The notes: a model not told the origin generated them from the sequence alone. Positions 1 through 8,983 are shown, counted from the first letter of the stretch. The stretch: 64,000 nucleotides of DNA from Chryseobacterium piscicola (GCF_900156685.1 NZ_FTOJ01000007.1:124001-188000); one strand, 5' to 3'. Program-made: numbers and translations.

Positions 1-959
1 GTCTCCTGCAGATTATCATTTGACTTCCCTCCCGCTGCATTGATATGGCCACCACCGCTGAAATATTTTCTTGAAAACTGATTAACATCAATCGCATCTT
101 TACTTCTAAAAGAAATTTTGATAAAATCCTCATACAAATCTTCCATAAAAAACGCAGCCATCTTTACTCCAAGAATACTGAGTCCGTAATTTACAAACCC
201 TTCGGTATCACCTTTCTGAAAGCCATATTCTTTCAATTCATTTCTTGTAAGATAAAGTACCGCTACAGTTTCATTTACCACCTCTATCCTACCTAAAATC
301 AGGGCTAAAAGTTGAAGACGTGTTATTGTATTTGTATCCCAAGTATTTGAAGTTATCAATGCAGGATCTGCTCCTTTCTCTATTAAATTTGCAACAATTC
401 TATGGGTAGTAGCACTGGTAGAACGGAATCTAAAACCACCAGTATCAGTCATTATACCAGTATAAAGACAGTCTGCCACATCTTTATTAACCAGATTTTC
501 ATCTCCCATCGCCTCGATAAAATGGTAAATCATCTGGCAAGTTGCAGGAATAACGGTATCTGAATAAACAAAATCAAAATTCTCTGGCTGCTGATGATGA
601 TCTATTAAGATTTTCTTTGCAGTCGCTTTAGTAAGCCAATCACCTAGAATTCCAATTCTTGAAGGAGAATTAAAATCTAGACAAAAAATAACATCAGCCT
701 CAAAAACCAAATCTGCGGCAACTTTCCTTTTGTATTCTGCAACAATATTTTTCTTTGCTTCTGGCATCCACTTAAGAAATTTAGGAAAATCATTTGGCAC
801 TACCACCTCAGCAGAAATACCTTTTGCAGCAAGATAATGCTTTAAACCCAAACTAGAACCAATGGCGTCGCCATCCGGATTGTAATGCGTAAGAATAACA
901 ATTTTGTTCTCAGGGATTAAAAGATTTTTGATTTCTAAAAGCTCTGTAGGTGTAAACAT
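1..959 (-). CDS. DHH/DHHA1 phosphoesterase, NrnA-like (3' end cut by window)
   Basis: Reading leftward from ATG at 957-959, the frame stays open to the window edge, giving about 319 residues of a family usually near 330-340. The N-terminus has an HYNPDGDAIGSSLG DHH motif I, then a LDFN and a LIDHHQ motif. The C-terminal part ends in FSGGGHINAAGG, the DHHA1 nucleic-acid-binding signature. This is the architecture of bifunctional oligoribonuclease/pAp phosphatase NrnA, a soluble Mn-dependent enzyme that clears nano-RNA and 3'-phosphoadenosine phosphate. The last residues lie outside the window. A cyclic-dinucleotide phosphodiesterase of the same superfamily is the main alternative; no GAF, PAS or membrane region is seen, which favours NrnA. 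Confidence 0.87.
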   Translation of the reverse strand, partial: MFTPTELLEIKNLLIPENKIVILTHYNPDGDAIGSSLGLKHYLAAKGISAEVVVPNDFPKFLKWMPEAKKNIVAEYKRKVAADLVFEADVIFCLDFNSPSRIGILGDWLTKATAKKILIDHHQQPENFDFVYSDTVIPATCQMIYHFIEAMGDENLVNKDVADCLYTGIMTDTGGFRFRSTSATTHRIVANLIEKGADPALITSNTWDTNTITRLQLLALILGRIEVVNETVAVLYLTRNELKEYGFQKGDTEGFVNYGLSILGVKMAAFFMEDLYEDFIKISFRSKDAIDVNQFSRKYFSGGGHINAAGGKSNDNLQE

Positions 960-986
960 CGAAATATTTTTTGTTTTTTGAGTCTC

Positions 987-994
987 CAAAGATA
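987..994 (-). promoter_or_regulatory. -7 box of the NrnA-like gene
   Basis: Read on the minus strand this is TATCTTTG, a perfect match to the Bacteroidota -7 consensus TAnnTTTG, 27 nt before the ATG. No TTG is visible at the right distance upstream. Confidence 0.4.
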
Positions 995-1103
995 TATCTT
1001 TTTCGGAAACGTCTGATGAAAGAAATTTTTTTTACCTAAATTTGCAGGAAATAAAAGTCAGAAAAAGGAATCTGAAAATATTTTAAAAAAAACATTGTTT
1101 AGT

Positions 1104-1133
1104 TTGTAAAATATAAAATTTTACATATCTTTG
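1104..1133 (+). promoter_or_regulatory. Bacteroidota-type promoter of rpmH
   Basis: TTG at 1104-1106, a 19-nt spacer, then TATCTTTG at 1126-1133. Both elements match the Bacteroidota vegetative consensus. The box ends about 43 nt before the rpmH start. Confidence 0.7.
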
Positions 1134-1176
1134 CAACCTGAAAATTAATAGATAATTACGATTTAAACATATAGTA

Positions 1177-1335
1177 ATGAGTAAAAGAACATTCCAGCCA
1201 TCAGAAAGAAAGAAAAGAAACAAACACGGTTTCAGAGAAAGAATGTCTACGCCAAACGGTAGAAGAGTTTTGGCTGCAAGAAGAGCAAAAGGCAGAAAGA
1301 GTTTAACTGTAAGTGCTGCGCGCGCTAAGAGATAA
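1177..1335 (+). CDS. rpmH: Large ribosomal subunit protein bL34
   Basis: A 52-residue, very basic protein beginning [18 protein letters not shown] (residues 1-14 contain the family's KRTFQPS start) and continuing with HGFRERM and [15 protein letters not shown], the invariant core of bL34. It binds 23S rRNA in the large subunit. The ATG at 1177 is the only sensible start and the length is typical. The gene stands alone between its own promoter and a strong terminator; dnaA and rnpA, often beside rpmH in other phyla, are not nearby. The assignment is certain from sequence. Confidence 0.97.
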   Translation: MSKRTFQPSERKKRNKHGFRERMSTPNGRRVLAARRAKGRKSLTVSAARAKR

Positions 1336-1358
1336 TTCTTTATTATCATATACAATCT

Positions 1359-1391
1359 ATGCTTGAAAATTATCTTTTCAGGCATTTTTTG
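1359..1391 (+). terminator. Intrinsic terminator of rpmH
   Basis: An 11-bp stem (1359-1369 with 1375-1385, one G-T pair) closes a 5-nt loop and is followed by a T run. It lies 24 nt after the rpmH stop, so rpmH is probably monocistronic. Confidence 0.75.
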
Positions 1392-1463
1392 TTGTTAAAA
1401 TTTACTAAAATTCTTCAAAGTAAAATTTCTTTTTATTATTTTTAATAATCTTAAAACTGAAAC

Positions 1464-2174
1464 ATGCCACATACCAATATCACGGGAGAAAATATCATCA
1501 ATCTGGAACATGCTAAAATTGCCCAGAAAAACTTCACTGTTTTATCTGATGTAAATCTAAACATCAAAAAAGGAAGATTCTGCTACCTTATCGGCAAGAC
1601 AGGTTCTGGAAAAAGCTCTTTACTAAAGACACTTTATGGTCACATTCCATTAGTGAGTGGCCACGGCTCTGTCGTAGGATTTGATCTTGCAAAACTAAAG
1701 TCTTCTGAAGTCCCCAATCTAAGAAGAAAATTAGGGATTGTTTTTCAAGATTTTCAACTTTTATCTGATAGAACAGTTGAAAAAAATCTGAAATTTGTAC
1801 TGCAAGCTACTGGCTGGAGCGACAAGCATAAAATGGATGAGCGCATCAACGAAGTTTTGAGCAGCGTAAATATGAAGAGTAAAAAACATAAAATGCCCCA
1901 TGAACTATCGGGTGGAGAACAACAGCGTGTTGCCATTGCCAGAGCTCTTTTGAACCATCCTGATTTGATTTTAGCCGATGAGCCTACAGGAAATTTAGAT
2001 CCTGAAACCTCTAACGAAATTATGACTCTACTAAAAAAAGTTGCAGAAGACAACCATGCCGCTGTGGTAATGGCTACGCACGATTATCACATGATTCAAA
2101 ACTTTCCTGGAGAAGCAATCAGATGTGAAGACGGAAAGGTTTCTGTACTAGATACCGCAGAATTATTTGAGTAA
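1464..2174 (+). CDS. ftsE: ABC transporter ATP-binding protein, FtsE-like
   Basis: A 236-residue single nucleotide-binding domain. Walker A is GKTGSGKSS, the signature is [15 protein letters not shown], Walker B is [13 protein letters not shown] and the H-loop is ATHDY. The [21 protein letters not shown]-loop stretch is characteristic of FtsE, the ATPase that works with membrane partner FtsX at the septum to activate peptidoglycan hydrolases. FtsX is not adjacent in this window, which is common in this phylum. A LolD- or MacB-type ATPase is the alternative, but the Q-loop region reads as FtsE. The gene converges on trmN6 with 3 nt between stops. Confidence 0.82.
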   Translation: MPHTNITGENIINLEHAKIAQKNFTVLSDVNLNIKKGRFCYLIGKTGSGKSSLLKTLYGHIPLVSGHGSVVGFDLAKLKSSEVPNLRRKLGIVFQDFQLLSDRTVEKNLKFVLQATGWSDKHKMDERINEVLSSVNMKSKKHKMPHELSGGEQQRVAIARALLNHPDLILADEPTGNLDPETSNEIMTLLKKVAEDNHAAVVMATHDYHMIQNFPGEAIRCEDGKVSVLDTAELFE

Positions 2175-2177
2175 AAC

Positions 2178-2876
2178 TCACTTATTTTTAAAAACATGAA
2201 ACTCTTTTGTGAGTTCAAGATATTGGTCCGAGTATTGTCTCGGACTTTTTTCTATTACAAATTCCAATTCTCGGAGATCTTTTTCTTCTAAAGAAAATTC
2301 AAGAATCAATCTCTTTATTTTAGAATTTTCTATTCCTTTTATATTGATTCTTCGGTTAAGGAATAATTTGTTTTCTGTACAAATTTCTATAAAATAATCA
2401 CCCGCCTCTACCGGAATAATAACCGAAAAAACACCTTTACCAGAAAGAAGTTGAGCTGTTTTTAAAATTAACTGCCTAAAATCTAGCTCAATAGTTTGTC
2501 TTGCGATTTTGTCTTTTCCAGAATCAGATTCTTCAAAATACGGTGGATTTGATACTATCAAATCAAATTTTTCATCGGTTTGAAATGTTTTGAAGTCTTG
2601 CTGCCTATTTTCTAATCTTGAATGAAAAGGTGATTTCATAAAATTAATTTGAGTAAGATGTACCGCGTCACAATTAATATCGATACCCAAAAACGTTGCA
2701 GAACCGTTTCTTTGAGCCAGCATTAAGGAAATCAAACCGGTTCCTGTACCAACTTCCAACACTCTGGAAGCCTTATCTACATTTGCCAAAGAACCCAGCA
2801 AAACACCATCAGTCCCTACACGAAATACGTTTTCCGACTGATGAATATCAAAATTTTTAAAACTAAAAGATTTCAC
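2178..2876 (-). CDS. trmN6: tRNA1(Val) (adenine37-N6)-methyltransferase
   Basis: A 232-residue class I SAM-dependent methyltransferase. Motif I is VLEVGTGTGLISLMLA, preceded by the family block VFRVGTDGVLLG, and the catalytic motif is SNPPYFEESD. This matches TrmN6 (YfiC), which methylates A37 of tRNA-Val. Its start is GTG: the reading TAGTG shares one base (2876) with the stop of the upstream histidine kinase gene, so the two are probably translationally coupled. The 3' end carries a plus-strand terminator hairpin that belongs to ftsE. Confidence 0.88.
   Translation of the reverse strand: MKSFSFKNFDIHQSENVFRVGTDGVLLGSLANVDKASRVLEVGTGTGLISLMLAQRNGSATFLGIDINCDAVHLTQINFMKSPFHSRLENRQQDFKTFQTDEKFDLIVSNPPYFEESDSGKDKIARQTIELDFRQLILKTAQLLSGKGVFSVIIPVEAGDYFIEICTENKLFLNRRINIKGIENSKIKRLILEFSLEEKDLRELEFVIEKSPRQYSDQYLELTKEFHVFKNK
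2226..2251 (+). terminator. Plus-strand terminator of ftsE inside trmN6
   Basis: GTCCGAG (2226-2232) and CTCGGAC (2239-2245) form a 7-bp stem with a TATTGT loop, followed by TTTTTT. The T tract lies only on the plus strand, so it should stop ftsE transcripts although the DNA codes for the C-terminal part of TrmN6. Confidence 0.6.
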
Positions 2877-4330
2877 TAAAGATTTGTAGGTAAAGTAATG
2901 ATAAATGTAGCCCCTTTTCCGACTTCAGATTTTACGTTGATTTCTCCTTTGTAATCTTCAATCATTTTTCTTACCATCGCAAGACCTAGCCCCATTCCGC
3001 TATTTTTGGAGGTGAAATTGGGTTCGAATATTTTCTCGAACATTACCTGGTTAATCCCAACTCCGTTATCCTGAACAGAAATAACTACACGCCGTTGGTA
3101 TTGTTCTATATCAATATTAATCATCATTTCTCGTTCATCACTTTTAGCTTGTTTAGCGTTGGTAACAAGATTGGTAATGATTCTGGACAGATAAATTCTA
3201 TCCATATTAATCATGATATCGTTTTTATTAGCATGCAAGTAAATTAAATCATCATTGAAAACTCCGAGTATATCATTAATCTCAGAATTCAGATTAATCA
3301 CTTCATTGTTTTTTTCAGGAAGCTTCGCAAATTCAGAAAAGGCTGATGCTACAGCAGCAATAACATCAATTTGATCTACAATGGTTTTACTGAGTTGTTT
3401 TACCTTATCTGTAACATTCAAATCTTGAGGATCAAATTTTCTTTCAAAATTTTGAATTGTTAATTTCATTGGCGTTAGAGGATTCTTCACCTCATGAGCA
3501 ACTTGTTTTGCCATTTCGCGCCAAGCTTCTTCAGAGGCTTTAAATCTCAATCTCTCTTTCTGATCCTGAATCTGAAGAATCATTCTATTATAAGCTTTTG
3601 CCAGTGCATTAAGCTCATCATTTTTGTAATATTTAATGGGATGCATATCGTTTTCAAATAACGTAATGCGCGTAATCATATCAGAAAATTTCGTAATATT
3701 TTTAGCCAAATTATTAGACATTACCCAACTGATCCAGATACTAAAAACAATCAAAATTAAATCTATTATAACCATATAAATCAGAAACTGGTGCAAAACA
3801 TCTAAATATGCAGACTCGTTGTGATATAGTGGGATATACATAATCCCTACAGGCTGAAGATTATTGTTAGTTAGTAGTAAATATGAAGAAGTAAAAACAG
3901 CATCTTTACCTGCGTCGTAACCACGCACATCATACCTTGCTTTGTCTGAAAGTATTTTATTAACAATAGCAAGGGGAATTTTTTTATGATTCACAGGGCT
4001 TCCATCACGATTTGAGAGAAGGTAATTACCTTTCAAATCATAAATGATGATGTCATGCTGGTTGATGTCTGCAATTTCAAAAATTTTATTGCCCAACACT
4101 CTTTCAAGGTCTTCTGTATTTACATTTTCTAAACTGAGTGCATAGTCAAAATAAGCCATTACAGAATTTGTTTTTTTCTGCATATCTGTTCGACTCTGCT
4201 TGAGAGAATTATTTCGTAAAACAAAGTAAGGCACCAATGAAGATGCAGCGACACTTAAAAGACAAACAAACAAAAAACCAAAGAAAAATCGATTTCTGAG
4301 ACTGTAACCCTTGTACTTATTTAATGGCAT
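2876..4330 (-). CDS. Membrane sensor histidine kinase, NtrY-like
   Basis: 484 residues. A first membrane segment (about 14-36), an extracytoplasmic sensor region (about 37-180) and a second membrane segment (about 181-204) are followed by a HAMP linker. The HisKA H-box is AKQVAHEVKNPLTPMKL with the phospho-acceptor at about His279. The ATPase domain shows LVTNAKQA (N box), VQDNGVGI (G1) and GMGLGLAMV (G2). HEVKNPLTP and the layout resemble NtrY, but no response regulator is adjacent, so the signal and partner are unknown. Its ATG lies inside the end of ribE (14-nt overlap) and its stop overlaps the trmN6 start by 1 nt, which suggests a ribE-kinase-trmN6 transcript. Confidence 0.88.
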   Translation of the reverse strand: MPLNKYKGYSLRNRFFFGFLFVCLLSVAASSLVPYFVLRNNSLKQSRTDMQKKTNSVMAYFDYALSLENVNTEDLERVLGNKIFEIADINQHDIIIYDLKGNYLLSNRDGSPVNHKKIPLAIVNKILSDKARYDVRGYDAGKDAVFTSSYLLLTNNNLQPVGIMYIPLYHNESAYLDVLHQFLIYMVIIDLILIVFSIWISWVMSNNLAKNITKFSDMITRITLFENDMHPIKYYKNDELNALAKAYNRMILQIQDQKERLRFKASEEAWREMAKQVAHEVKNPLTPMKLTIQNFERKFDPQDLNVTDKVKQLSKTIVDQIDVIAAVASAFSEFAKLPEKNNEVINLNSEINDILGVFNDDLIYLHANKNDIMINMDRIYLSRIITNLVTNAKQAKSDEREMMINIDIEQYQRRVVISVQDNGVGINQVMFEKIFEPNFTSKNSGMGLGLAMVRKMIEDYKGEINVKSEVGKGATFIITLPTNL

Positions 4331-4913
4331 TATTTTGTAGAAGTTTAGCTATATATTTACCTATTATATCAAATTCAAGGTTCACCATATCCCCTTTTTT
4401 CAATGAATTCATATTGGTAAATTCCCATGTGTATGGGATTATGGCTACCGAAAACTCTAGATCATCACTTTTAGCAACTGTTAAACTAATTCCGTTTACA
4501 GTGATTGATCCTTGAGGCACCGTAACAAAGTTACCTTCTGAATTATATCTTACAGTAACAAAATAACTGCCATCTTTATTTTCTATATTGATAATCTCAC
4601 CCGTTTTATCTACATGCCCTTGTACAATGTGCCCATCTAGCCTCCCATTCATCACAGTACAACGCTCCAGATTAACTACAGTACCTTCTTGCCACTTTCC
4701 TAAATTTGTTTTTTCCAAAGTTTCATTAATAGCTGTAACAACATATTTATCCCCATCAGTTTTCACTACTGTGAGACAACACCCATTATGAGAAAGACTT
4801 TGATCAATTTTCAGCTCTTTGGTAAATGGACAAGATAAAGTAAAATCTATATTACTTCCATTCGTTTCAATTTTCTCTACTACGCCTACTGCTTCAATAA
4901 TTCCTGTGAACAT
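4317..4913 (-). CDS. ribE: Riboflavin synthase, alpha subunit
   Basis: 198 residues starting MFTGIIEAVG, the canonical N-terminus of the family. Two homologous lumazine-binding barrels follow, including the family's NGCCLTV and VNGISLTV blocks. The enzyme dismutates two 6,7-dimethyl-8-ribityllumazine molecules to riboflavin and the pyrimidinedione. An in-frame upstream ATG exists at 5037-5039 but would read back through the pdxA start; the true start is the ATG at 4911-4913. No FMN riboswitch is visible in the short intergenic region. The gene is divergent from pdxA and overlaps the downstream kinase gene. Confidence 0.95.
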   Translation of the reverse strand: MFTGIIEAVGVVEKIETNGSNIDFTLSCPFTKELKIDQSLSHNGCCLTVVKTDGDKYVVTAINETLEKTNLGKWQEGTVVNLERCTVMNGRLDGHIVQGHVDKTGEIINIENKDGSYFVTVRYNSEGNFVTVPQGSITVNGISLTVAKSDDLEFSVAIIPYTWEFTNMNSLKKGDMVNLEFDIIGKYIAKLLQNNAIK

Positions 4914-4925
4914 ATTATTTTTTGC

Positions 4926-4933
4926 TAAATTTG
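4926..4933 (+). promoter_or_regulatory. -7 box of pdxA
   Basis: TAAATTTG matches TAnnTTTG 29 nt before the pdxA ATG. It lies in the 49-nt divergent region shared with ribE. The upstream TG near 4906 could be a weak -33 element. Confidence 0.4.
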
Positions 4934-4948
4934 TAAAATTATAATCTT

Positions 4949-4956
4949 CAAAGATA
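4949..4956 (-). promoter_or_regulatory. -7 box of ribE operon
   Basis: On the minus strand this reads TATCTTTG, 35 nt before the ribE ATG. A -33 element would fall inside pdxA; none is clear. Confidence 0.4.
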
Positions 4957-4962
4957 ATCAAA

Positions 4963-6054
4963 ATGACCCCAAAAAACCATAAAGTAAGAGTAGGAATTTC
5001 AATTGGTGACTTCAACGGCATTGGCCCAGAAATCATCATGAAATCTCTTCAAGATAAAACAATTACAGATTTTTTTACCCCTGTAATATTTGGTTCTGGC
5101 AAGCTTTTTACTTATCAAAAGAACATTTTTAAATTAAATTTAAATTTCAACTATATCACAGAAGCATCACAAGCTCAAGCCGGAAAACTAAATATGGTAA
5201 ATCTTGTGAAAGAAAATTCTAATGTAGAATTGGGAAAACCCAGTGAGGAATCTACAAAAATGGCAATTGACTCCCTTGAAGCAGCCACAGAAGCTTTAAT
5301 GAAAGGAGAAATTGATGTTTTGGTAACTGCACCAATCAATAAAGACGAAATGACGAAAATGGGTTTCAAACACGCAGGCCACACAGGTTATTTTGAAGAA
5401 AAATTCAACAAAAAAGGTTTGATGTTTTTGGTAACAGAAGGGTTGAAAGTAGCAGTATCTACACATCACATTCCTATTTCTCAGGTAGCTGAAAACATAT
5501 CCAAAGAAAAAATAAAGAACCAAATTCGAGTTTTAAACCAAACTTTAATAGAAGATTTCGCTGTTACAAGACCAAAAATAGCGGTTTTAGGTCTCAATCC
5601 ACATTCAGGCGATGGTGGAGTTATAGGTAATGAGGAAATAGAAATCATTTCTCCTACCATAAAAGAACTTTATGATAACGGAATATTAGCCTTCGGTCCT
5701 TTTCCGGCAGACAGTTTCTTCCAACCTGAAAAATACAAAAATTATGATGCTGTTTTGGCAATGTATCATGACCAGGGATTGGCACCGTTCAAAACAATCG
5801 CATACGAAGAAGGCGTAAATTATACTGCAGGATTACCTTTCATTAGAACTTCTCCGGATCATGGGGTAGCTTATGATATTGCAGGAAAAAACATAGCTGA
5901 TGAGCGGAGTTTTAGTGAAGCAATATTTACAGCTATAAAAATATTTCAACGTCGTGCTGATTATAAAGATTTAATGGAAAACCGCCTGAAACCTAAAAGA
6001 ATGCCATCAGACGGTGGAATTGATGAAGATTTACCTATAGGTAACGAAATATAA
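4963..6054 (+). CDS. pdxA: 4-hydroxythreonine-4-phosphate dehydrogenase
   Basis: 363 residues. The N-terminus VRVGISIGDFNGIGPEI is the family start. Metal-binding histidines sit in MGFKHAGHTGYFEE, in the segment around LGLNPHSGDGG, and in MYHDQGLAPFK. PdxA oxidises 4-phosphohydroxy-L-threonine with NAD in the deoxyxylulose-5-phosphate-dependent route to pyridoxal 5'-phosphate. The length is slightly above the E. coli enzyme (about 330), as is usual for Bacteroidota. pdxJ is not in the window. The start is the first ATG after the divergent promoter region. Confidence 0.95.
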   Translation: MTPKNHKVRVGISIGDFNGIGPEIIMKSLQDKTITDFFTPVIFGSGKLFTYQKNIFKLNLNFNYITEASQAQAGKLNMVNLVKENSNVELGKPSEESTKMAIDSLEAATEALMKGEIDVLVTAPINKDEMTKMGFKHAGHTGYFEEKFNKKGLMFLVTEGLKVAVSTHHIPISQVAENISKEKIKNQIRVLNQTLIEDFAVTRPKIAVLGLNPHSGDGGVIGNEEIEIISPTIKELYDNGILAFGPFPADSFFQPEKYKNYDAVLAMYHDQGLAPFKTIAYEEGVNYTAGLPFIRTSPDHGVAYDIAGKNIADERSFSEAIFTAIKIFQRRADYKDLMENRLKPKRMPSDGGIDEDLPIGNEI

Positions 6055-6093
6055 ATTGATAAACGAATAAAAATTAATTTGTTATGCATTTTA

Positions 6094-6124
6094 TTTGTAG
6101 TATTAAAAAAAATGCATATTTTTG
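6094..6124 (+). promoter_or_regulatory. Promoter of yceD-rpmF
   Basis: TTTG at 6094-6097, a 19-nt spacer and TATTTTTG at 6117-6124. The -7 box ends only 12 nt before the ATG at 6137, so the leader is a few nucleotides long. This also rules out the in-frame TTG at 6122, which is part of the -7 box. Confidence 0.72.
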
Positions 6125-6136
6125 CACACTCATTTT

Positions 6137-6661
6137 ATGGACAAGCTAAGAAATTACGACGTACACTTTTCGGGATTGAAAACCGGCAGGCACGAGTTCA
6201 AATTTGATATAGATAAGGAGTTCTTTCAATTATTTGACACTGAACAAGAGTTTTCGAATCCTAAGATTGAAGTAAATGTGTTACTAGACAAACACACAAC
6301 TTTTTTAGAATTTGAGATAAATTCAGAAGGTATTGTAGAATTGGTTTGTGACATCACGAACGAAAATTTCTCTTATAATATCAAAAACCAAATTGGTATT
6401 TTGGTAAAATTTGGAGAAGAATATGATGACAGCGAAGAAGATGTAATCACAATTCCTACAAACGATCACGCTTTTAATATATCACAATTAATATATGAAA
6501 CCGTATCACTATCAATACCCATGAAAAAGGTATCACCTAATATAAGTGATGAAGATTTGGAAATACTTGAAAAATTCAGTCCAAAAGAAATAGAAACAGA
6601 GAAAGAACACAATAGCGACCCAAGATGGGACGCACTGAAAAATTTAAAGAATAAAAATTAA
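6137..6661 (+). CDS. YceD/DUF177 family protein
   Basis: A 174-residue cytosolic acidic protein. The central block ELVCDITNENFSY has the reduced form of the YceD cysteine motif. The family is almost always encoded beside rpmF, as here (59 nt upstream), and in other bacteria is linked to 23S rRNA maturation and large-subunit assembly; the precise activity is not fixed. I start it at ATG 6137 (MDKLRNYDVHF) because the in-frame TTG at 6122 lies inside the -7 promoter element. No signal peptide or membrane segment is seen. Confidence 0.85.
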   Translation: MDKLRNYDVHFSGLKTGRHEFKFDIDKEFFQLFDTEQEFSNPKIEVNVLLDKHTTFLEFEINSEGIVELVCDITNENFSYNIKNQIGILVKFGEEYDDSEEDVITIPTNDHAFNISQLIYETVSLSIPMKKVSPNISDEDLEILEKFSPKEIETEKEHNSDPRWDALKNLKNKN

Positions 6662-6720
6662 ATAATTTAATGATGAGATGACGAGTCTCATCGCTCATCA
6701 ATTAAAAAAGTTATTACAAA

Positions 6721-6924
6721 ATGGCACATCCAAAGAGAAGACAGTCGTCTACAAGAAGAGATAAGAGAAGAACTCATTACAAAGCTGTAGTTCCTCAATT
6801 GGCTAAAGATGCAGCAACAGGAGAGCTTCACCTTTACCACAGAGCTCACTGGCATGAAGGAAAACTATACTACAGAGGAAAAGTAGTATTAGAAAAAGAA
6901 GTAGCTACTACTGAAGAAAACTAA
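6721..6924 (+). CDS. rpmF: Large ribosomal subunit protein bL32
   Basis: 67 residues beginning [20 protein letters not shown], the universal bL32 N-terminus. The four cysteines that bind zinc in some bL32 proteins are absent (zinc-free form); the centre has [16 protein letters not shown]. It binds the large subunit near the peptidyl transferase centre. It follows yceD on the same strand in the conserved order and is closed by a hairpin 36 nt downstream. Confidence 0.97.
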   Translation: MAHPKRRQSSTRRDKRRTHYKAVVPQLAKDAATGELHLYHRAHWHEGKLYYRGKVVLEKEVATTEEN

Positions 6925-6959
6925 GAGTCGATTTCACCCGAAAACACTCGTTTTAATAC

Positions 6960-6998
6960 AAAAACCGCTCAATTTTGATAAAATTTAGCGGTTTTTTG
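6960..6998 (+). terminator. Intrinsic terminator after rpmF
   Basis: AAAAACCGCT (6960-6969) pairs with AGCGGTTTTT (6987-6996), and the T run continues. It separates yceD-rpmF from accB, which has its own promoter. Confidence 0.7.
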
Positions 6999-7027
6999 TT
7001 GTTTTTTATGTTTTTTTGGTATCTTTG
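6999..7027 (+). promoter_or_regulatory. Promoter of accB-accC
   Basis: TTG at 6999-7001, an 18-nt spacer and TATCTTTG at 7020-7027; accB starts 23 nt further on. The -33 element abuts the rpmF terminator. Confidence 0.7.
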
Positions 7028-7050
7028 ACCCAAATCAAATATCAATTTTT

Positions 7051-7533
7051 ATGGACATTAAAGACATACAAAATCTTATTAAGTTTGTATCTAAAGCTGA
7101 AGTTTCAGAAGTAAAATATAAGACTAAAGATTTCGAAATTACCATTAAAACACCACTTGGAGGTAATGAAGTAAGCTATGTTGCTCAGCCAGCAATGTAT
7201 CAACAAGCTCCTCAGCATGCTCCAGGCCACGCGCCTGTTGCAGTAACTCCAACTCCGGAAATTACTGAAACAGCATCTGACAATAACAGTAAGTTTGTGA
7301 CGATAAAATCTCCAATGATCGGAACTTTCTACAGAAAACCATCTCCAGATAAAGATGTTTTTGCCAATGTAGGAGACGAAGTTTCTGTTGGGAAAGTAGT
7401 TTGTGTAATAGAAGCAATGAAGTTATTCAACCAAATTGAGTCTGAGGTAAGTGGTAAAATCGTAAAAATTTTAGTTGACGATGCTACTCCGGTAGAATAT
7501 GACCAACCATTATTCTTAGTAGATCCGTCTTAA
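7051..7533 (+). CDS. accB: Biotin carboxyl carrier protein of acetyl-CoA carboxylase
   Basis: 160 residues. A helical N-terminal part (about 1-40) is joined by a Pro/Ala-rich linker (about 55-80) to a biotinyl domain (about 85-158). The biotin attachment motif is EAMKLFN with Lys124; the usual form is EAMKMMN. The protein carries carboxybiotin from AccC to the AccA/AccD carboxyltransferase in the first step of fatty acid synthesis. accC follows 94 nt later on the same strand; accA lies at 24.5 kb and accD is outside the window. Confidence 0.95.
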   Translation: MDIKDIQNLIKFVSKAEVSEVKYKTKDFEITIKTPLGGNEVSYVAQPAMYQQAPQHAPGHAPVAVTPTPEITETASDNNSKFVTIKSPMIGTFYRKPSPDKDVFANVGDEVSVGKVVCVIEAMKLFNQIESEVSGKIVKILVDDATPVEYDQPLFLVDPS

Positions 7534-7559
7534 AGTATTTTAAATTAAAGATTATAAAT

Positions 7560-7622
7560 TTTAGATGAAAATTGTTTCATTTAAAATAATTTAAAATTCA
7601 AAATTTAAAATTTAAAATTTCA
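7560..7622 (+). repeat. AT-rich short tandem repeats between accB and accC
   Basis: The spacer is almost pure A/T and near its end repeats AAAATTT three to four times in a row (about 7592-7620). It could be a slippage-prone spacer or an unstructured ribosome-access region. I see no promoter box in it. Confidence 0.4.
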
Positions 7623-7627
7623 GAGAG

Positions 7628-8983
7628 ATGTTCAAAAAAATATTAATTGCCAATCGTGGCGAAATTGCAATGCGTATCCTACGTACTTGTAAAGAAATGG
7701 GAATCAAAACTGTTGCGGTATATTCTACTGCAGACAAAGACAGTCTTCACGTAAGATTTGCTGACGAGGCTGTTTGTATTGGCCCTGCAATGAGTAAAGA
7801 CTCTTACCTTAAAATCCCTAGTATTATTGCTGCTGCAGAGATTACCAATGCAGACGCAATTCACCCAGGATATGGTTTCTTATCTGAAAACGCTAACTTC
7901 TCAAGAATCTGCCAGAAAAACGGCATCAAATTTATTGGGGCAAGTCCTGAGCAAATCGAGAGAATGGGAGACAAAGCAAATGCTAAAGCAACCATGAAAG
8001 CAGCAAACGTACCTTGTGTGCCAGGTTCTGAAGGTTTAATTGAATCTTACGAGCACGCCGTAAAAACTGCTGAAGAAACTGGCTATCCTGTAATGATTAA
8101 AGCAACCGCAGGTGGTGGTGGAAAAGGAATGAGAGCTGTTTGGAAAGCAGAAGACCTTAAAGAACATTGGGAATCTGCAATTCAAGAAGCTGTGGCAGCA
8201 TTCGGAAACGGAGGTATGTACATGGAAAAACTAATTGAAGAGCCAAGACACATCGAAATTCAGGTTGCTGGTGACCAATTTGGTAAAGCTTGCCACCTTT
8301 CTGAAAGAGATTGCTCTGTACAGAGAAGAAACCAGAAATTAACTGAAGAAACCCCTTCCCCATTCATGACAGACGAACTGCGTGAGAAAATGGGTGAGGC
8401 AGCAGTGAAAGCGGCAGAATTTATCGGTTATGAAGGTGTAGGTACTATTGAATTCCTTGTAGACAAGCACAGAAATTTCTATTTTATGGAAATGAATACG
8501 AGAATTCAGGTAGAGCACCCAATTACTGAGCAGGTTATAGATTATGACTTAATCAGAGAGCAGATTCTTTTGGCAGCAGGAACTCCTATTTCAGGAATCA
8601 ACCACTTCCCGAAGTTGCACTCAATTGAATGCAGAATCAATGCGGAAGATCCTTACGCAGATTTCAGACCATCACCAGGGAAAATCACAGGATTAAACAT
8701 TCCTGGCGGACACGGAATTAGAGTAGACACTCACGTGTATTCTGGTTACACCATTCCTTCAAACTACGATTCAATGATTGCTAAATTGATTACTACGGCA
8801 CAAACCCGTGAAGAAGCGATTGCAAAAATGAAGCGTGCTTTGGAAGAATTCTACGTAGAAGGTGTGAAAACTACAATTCCTTTCCACAGACAGTTGATGG
8901 AAGACGAAAGATATCTTTCCGGAAACTACACTACAAAATTCATGGAAGATTTTGTAATGGACAGAAAATATGATAATCACTAA
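7628..8983 (+). CDS. accC: Biotin carboxylase of acetyl-CoA carboxylase
   Basis: 451 residues. The N-terminal domain begins [16 protein letters not shown]; the ATP-grasp domain has [12 protein letters not shown] and the ADP/Mg-binding [16 protein letters not shown]-terminal biotin carboxylase domain follows. It ends at the biotin carboxylase domain, so it is the separate AccC subunit and not a fused acyl-CoA carboxylase. It carboxylates the biotin on AccB with ATP and bicarbonate. It is probably cotranscribed with accB and is followed by a strong terminator. Confidence 0.96.
   Translation: MFKKILIANRGEIAMRILRTCKEMGIKTVAVYSTADKDSLHVRFADEAVCIGPAMSKDSYLKIPSIIAAAEITNADAIHPGYGFLSENANFSRICQKNGIKFIGASPEQIERMGDKANAKATMKAANVPCVPGSEGLIESYEHAVKTAEETGYPVMIKATAGGGGKGMRAVWKAEDLKEHWESAIQEAVAAFGNGGMYMEKLIEEPRHIEIQVAGDQFGKACHLSERDCSVQRRNQKLTEETPSPFMTDELREKMGEAAVKAAEFIGYEGVGTIEFLVDKHRNFYFMEMNTRIQVEHPITEQVIDYDLIREQILLAAGTPISGINHFPKLHSIECRINAEDPYADFRPSPGKITGLNIPGGHGIRVDTHVYSGYTIPSNYDSMIAKLITTAQTREEAIAKMKRALEEFYVEGVKTTIPFHRQLMEDERYLSGNYTTKFMEDFVMDRKYDNH

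Noticed and set aside
1083..1385. Antisense 100-codon open frame over rpmH
   Set aside because: It lies across rpmH and both its promoter and terminator, and its protein looks like random low-complexity sequence.
4914..4962. FMN riboswitch before ribE
   Set aside because: The divergent region is 49 nt long, too short for the aptamer, and none of its conserved blocks are present.
4317..5039. Longer reading of ribE starting at 5039
   Set aside because: It would run through the pdxA start and add 42 residues with no family support; MFTGIIEAVG at 4913 is the canonical start.
6122..6136. TTG start for yceD
   Set aside because: The TTG is the last three bases of the -7 box TATTTTTG.
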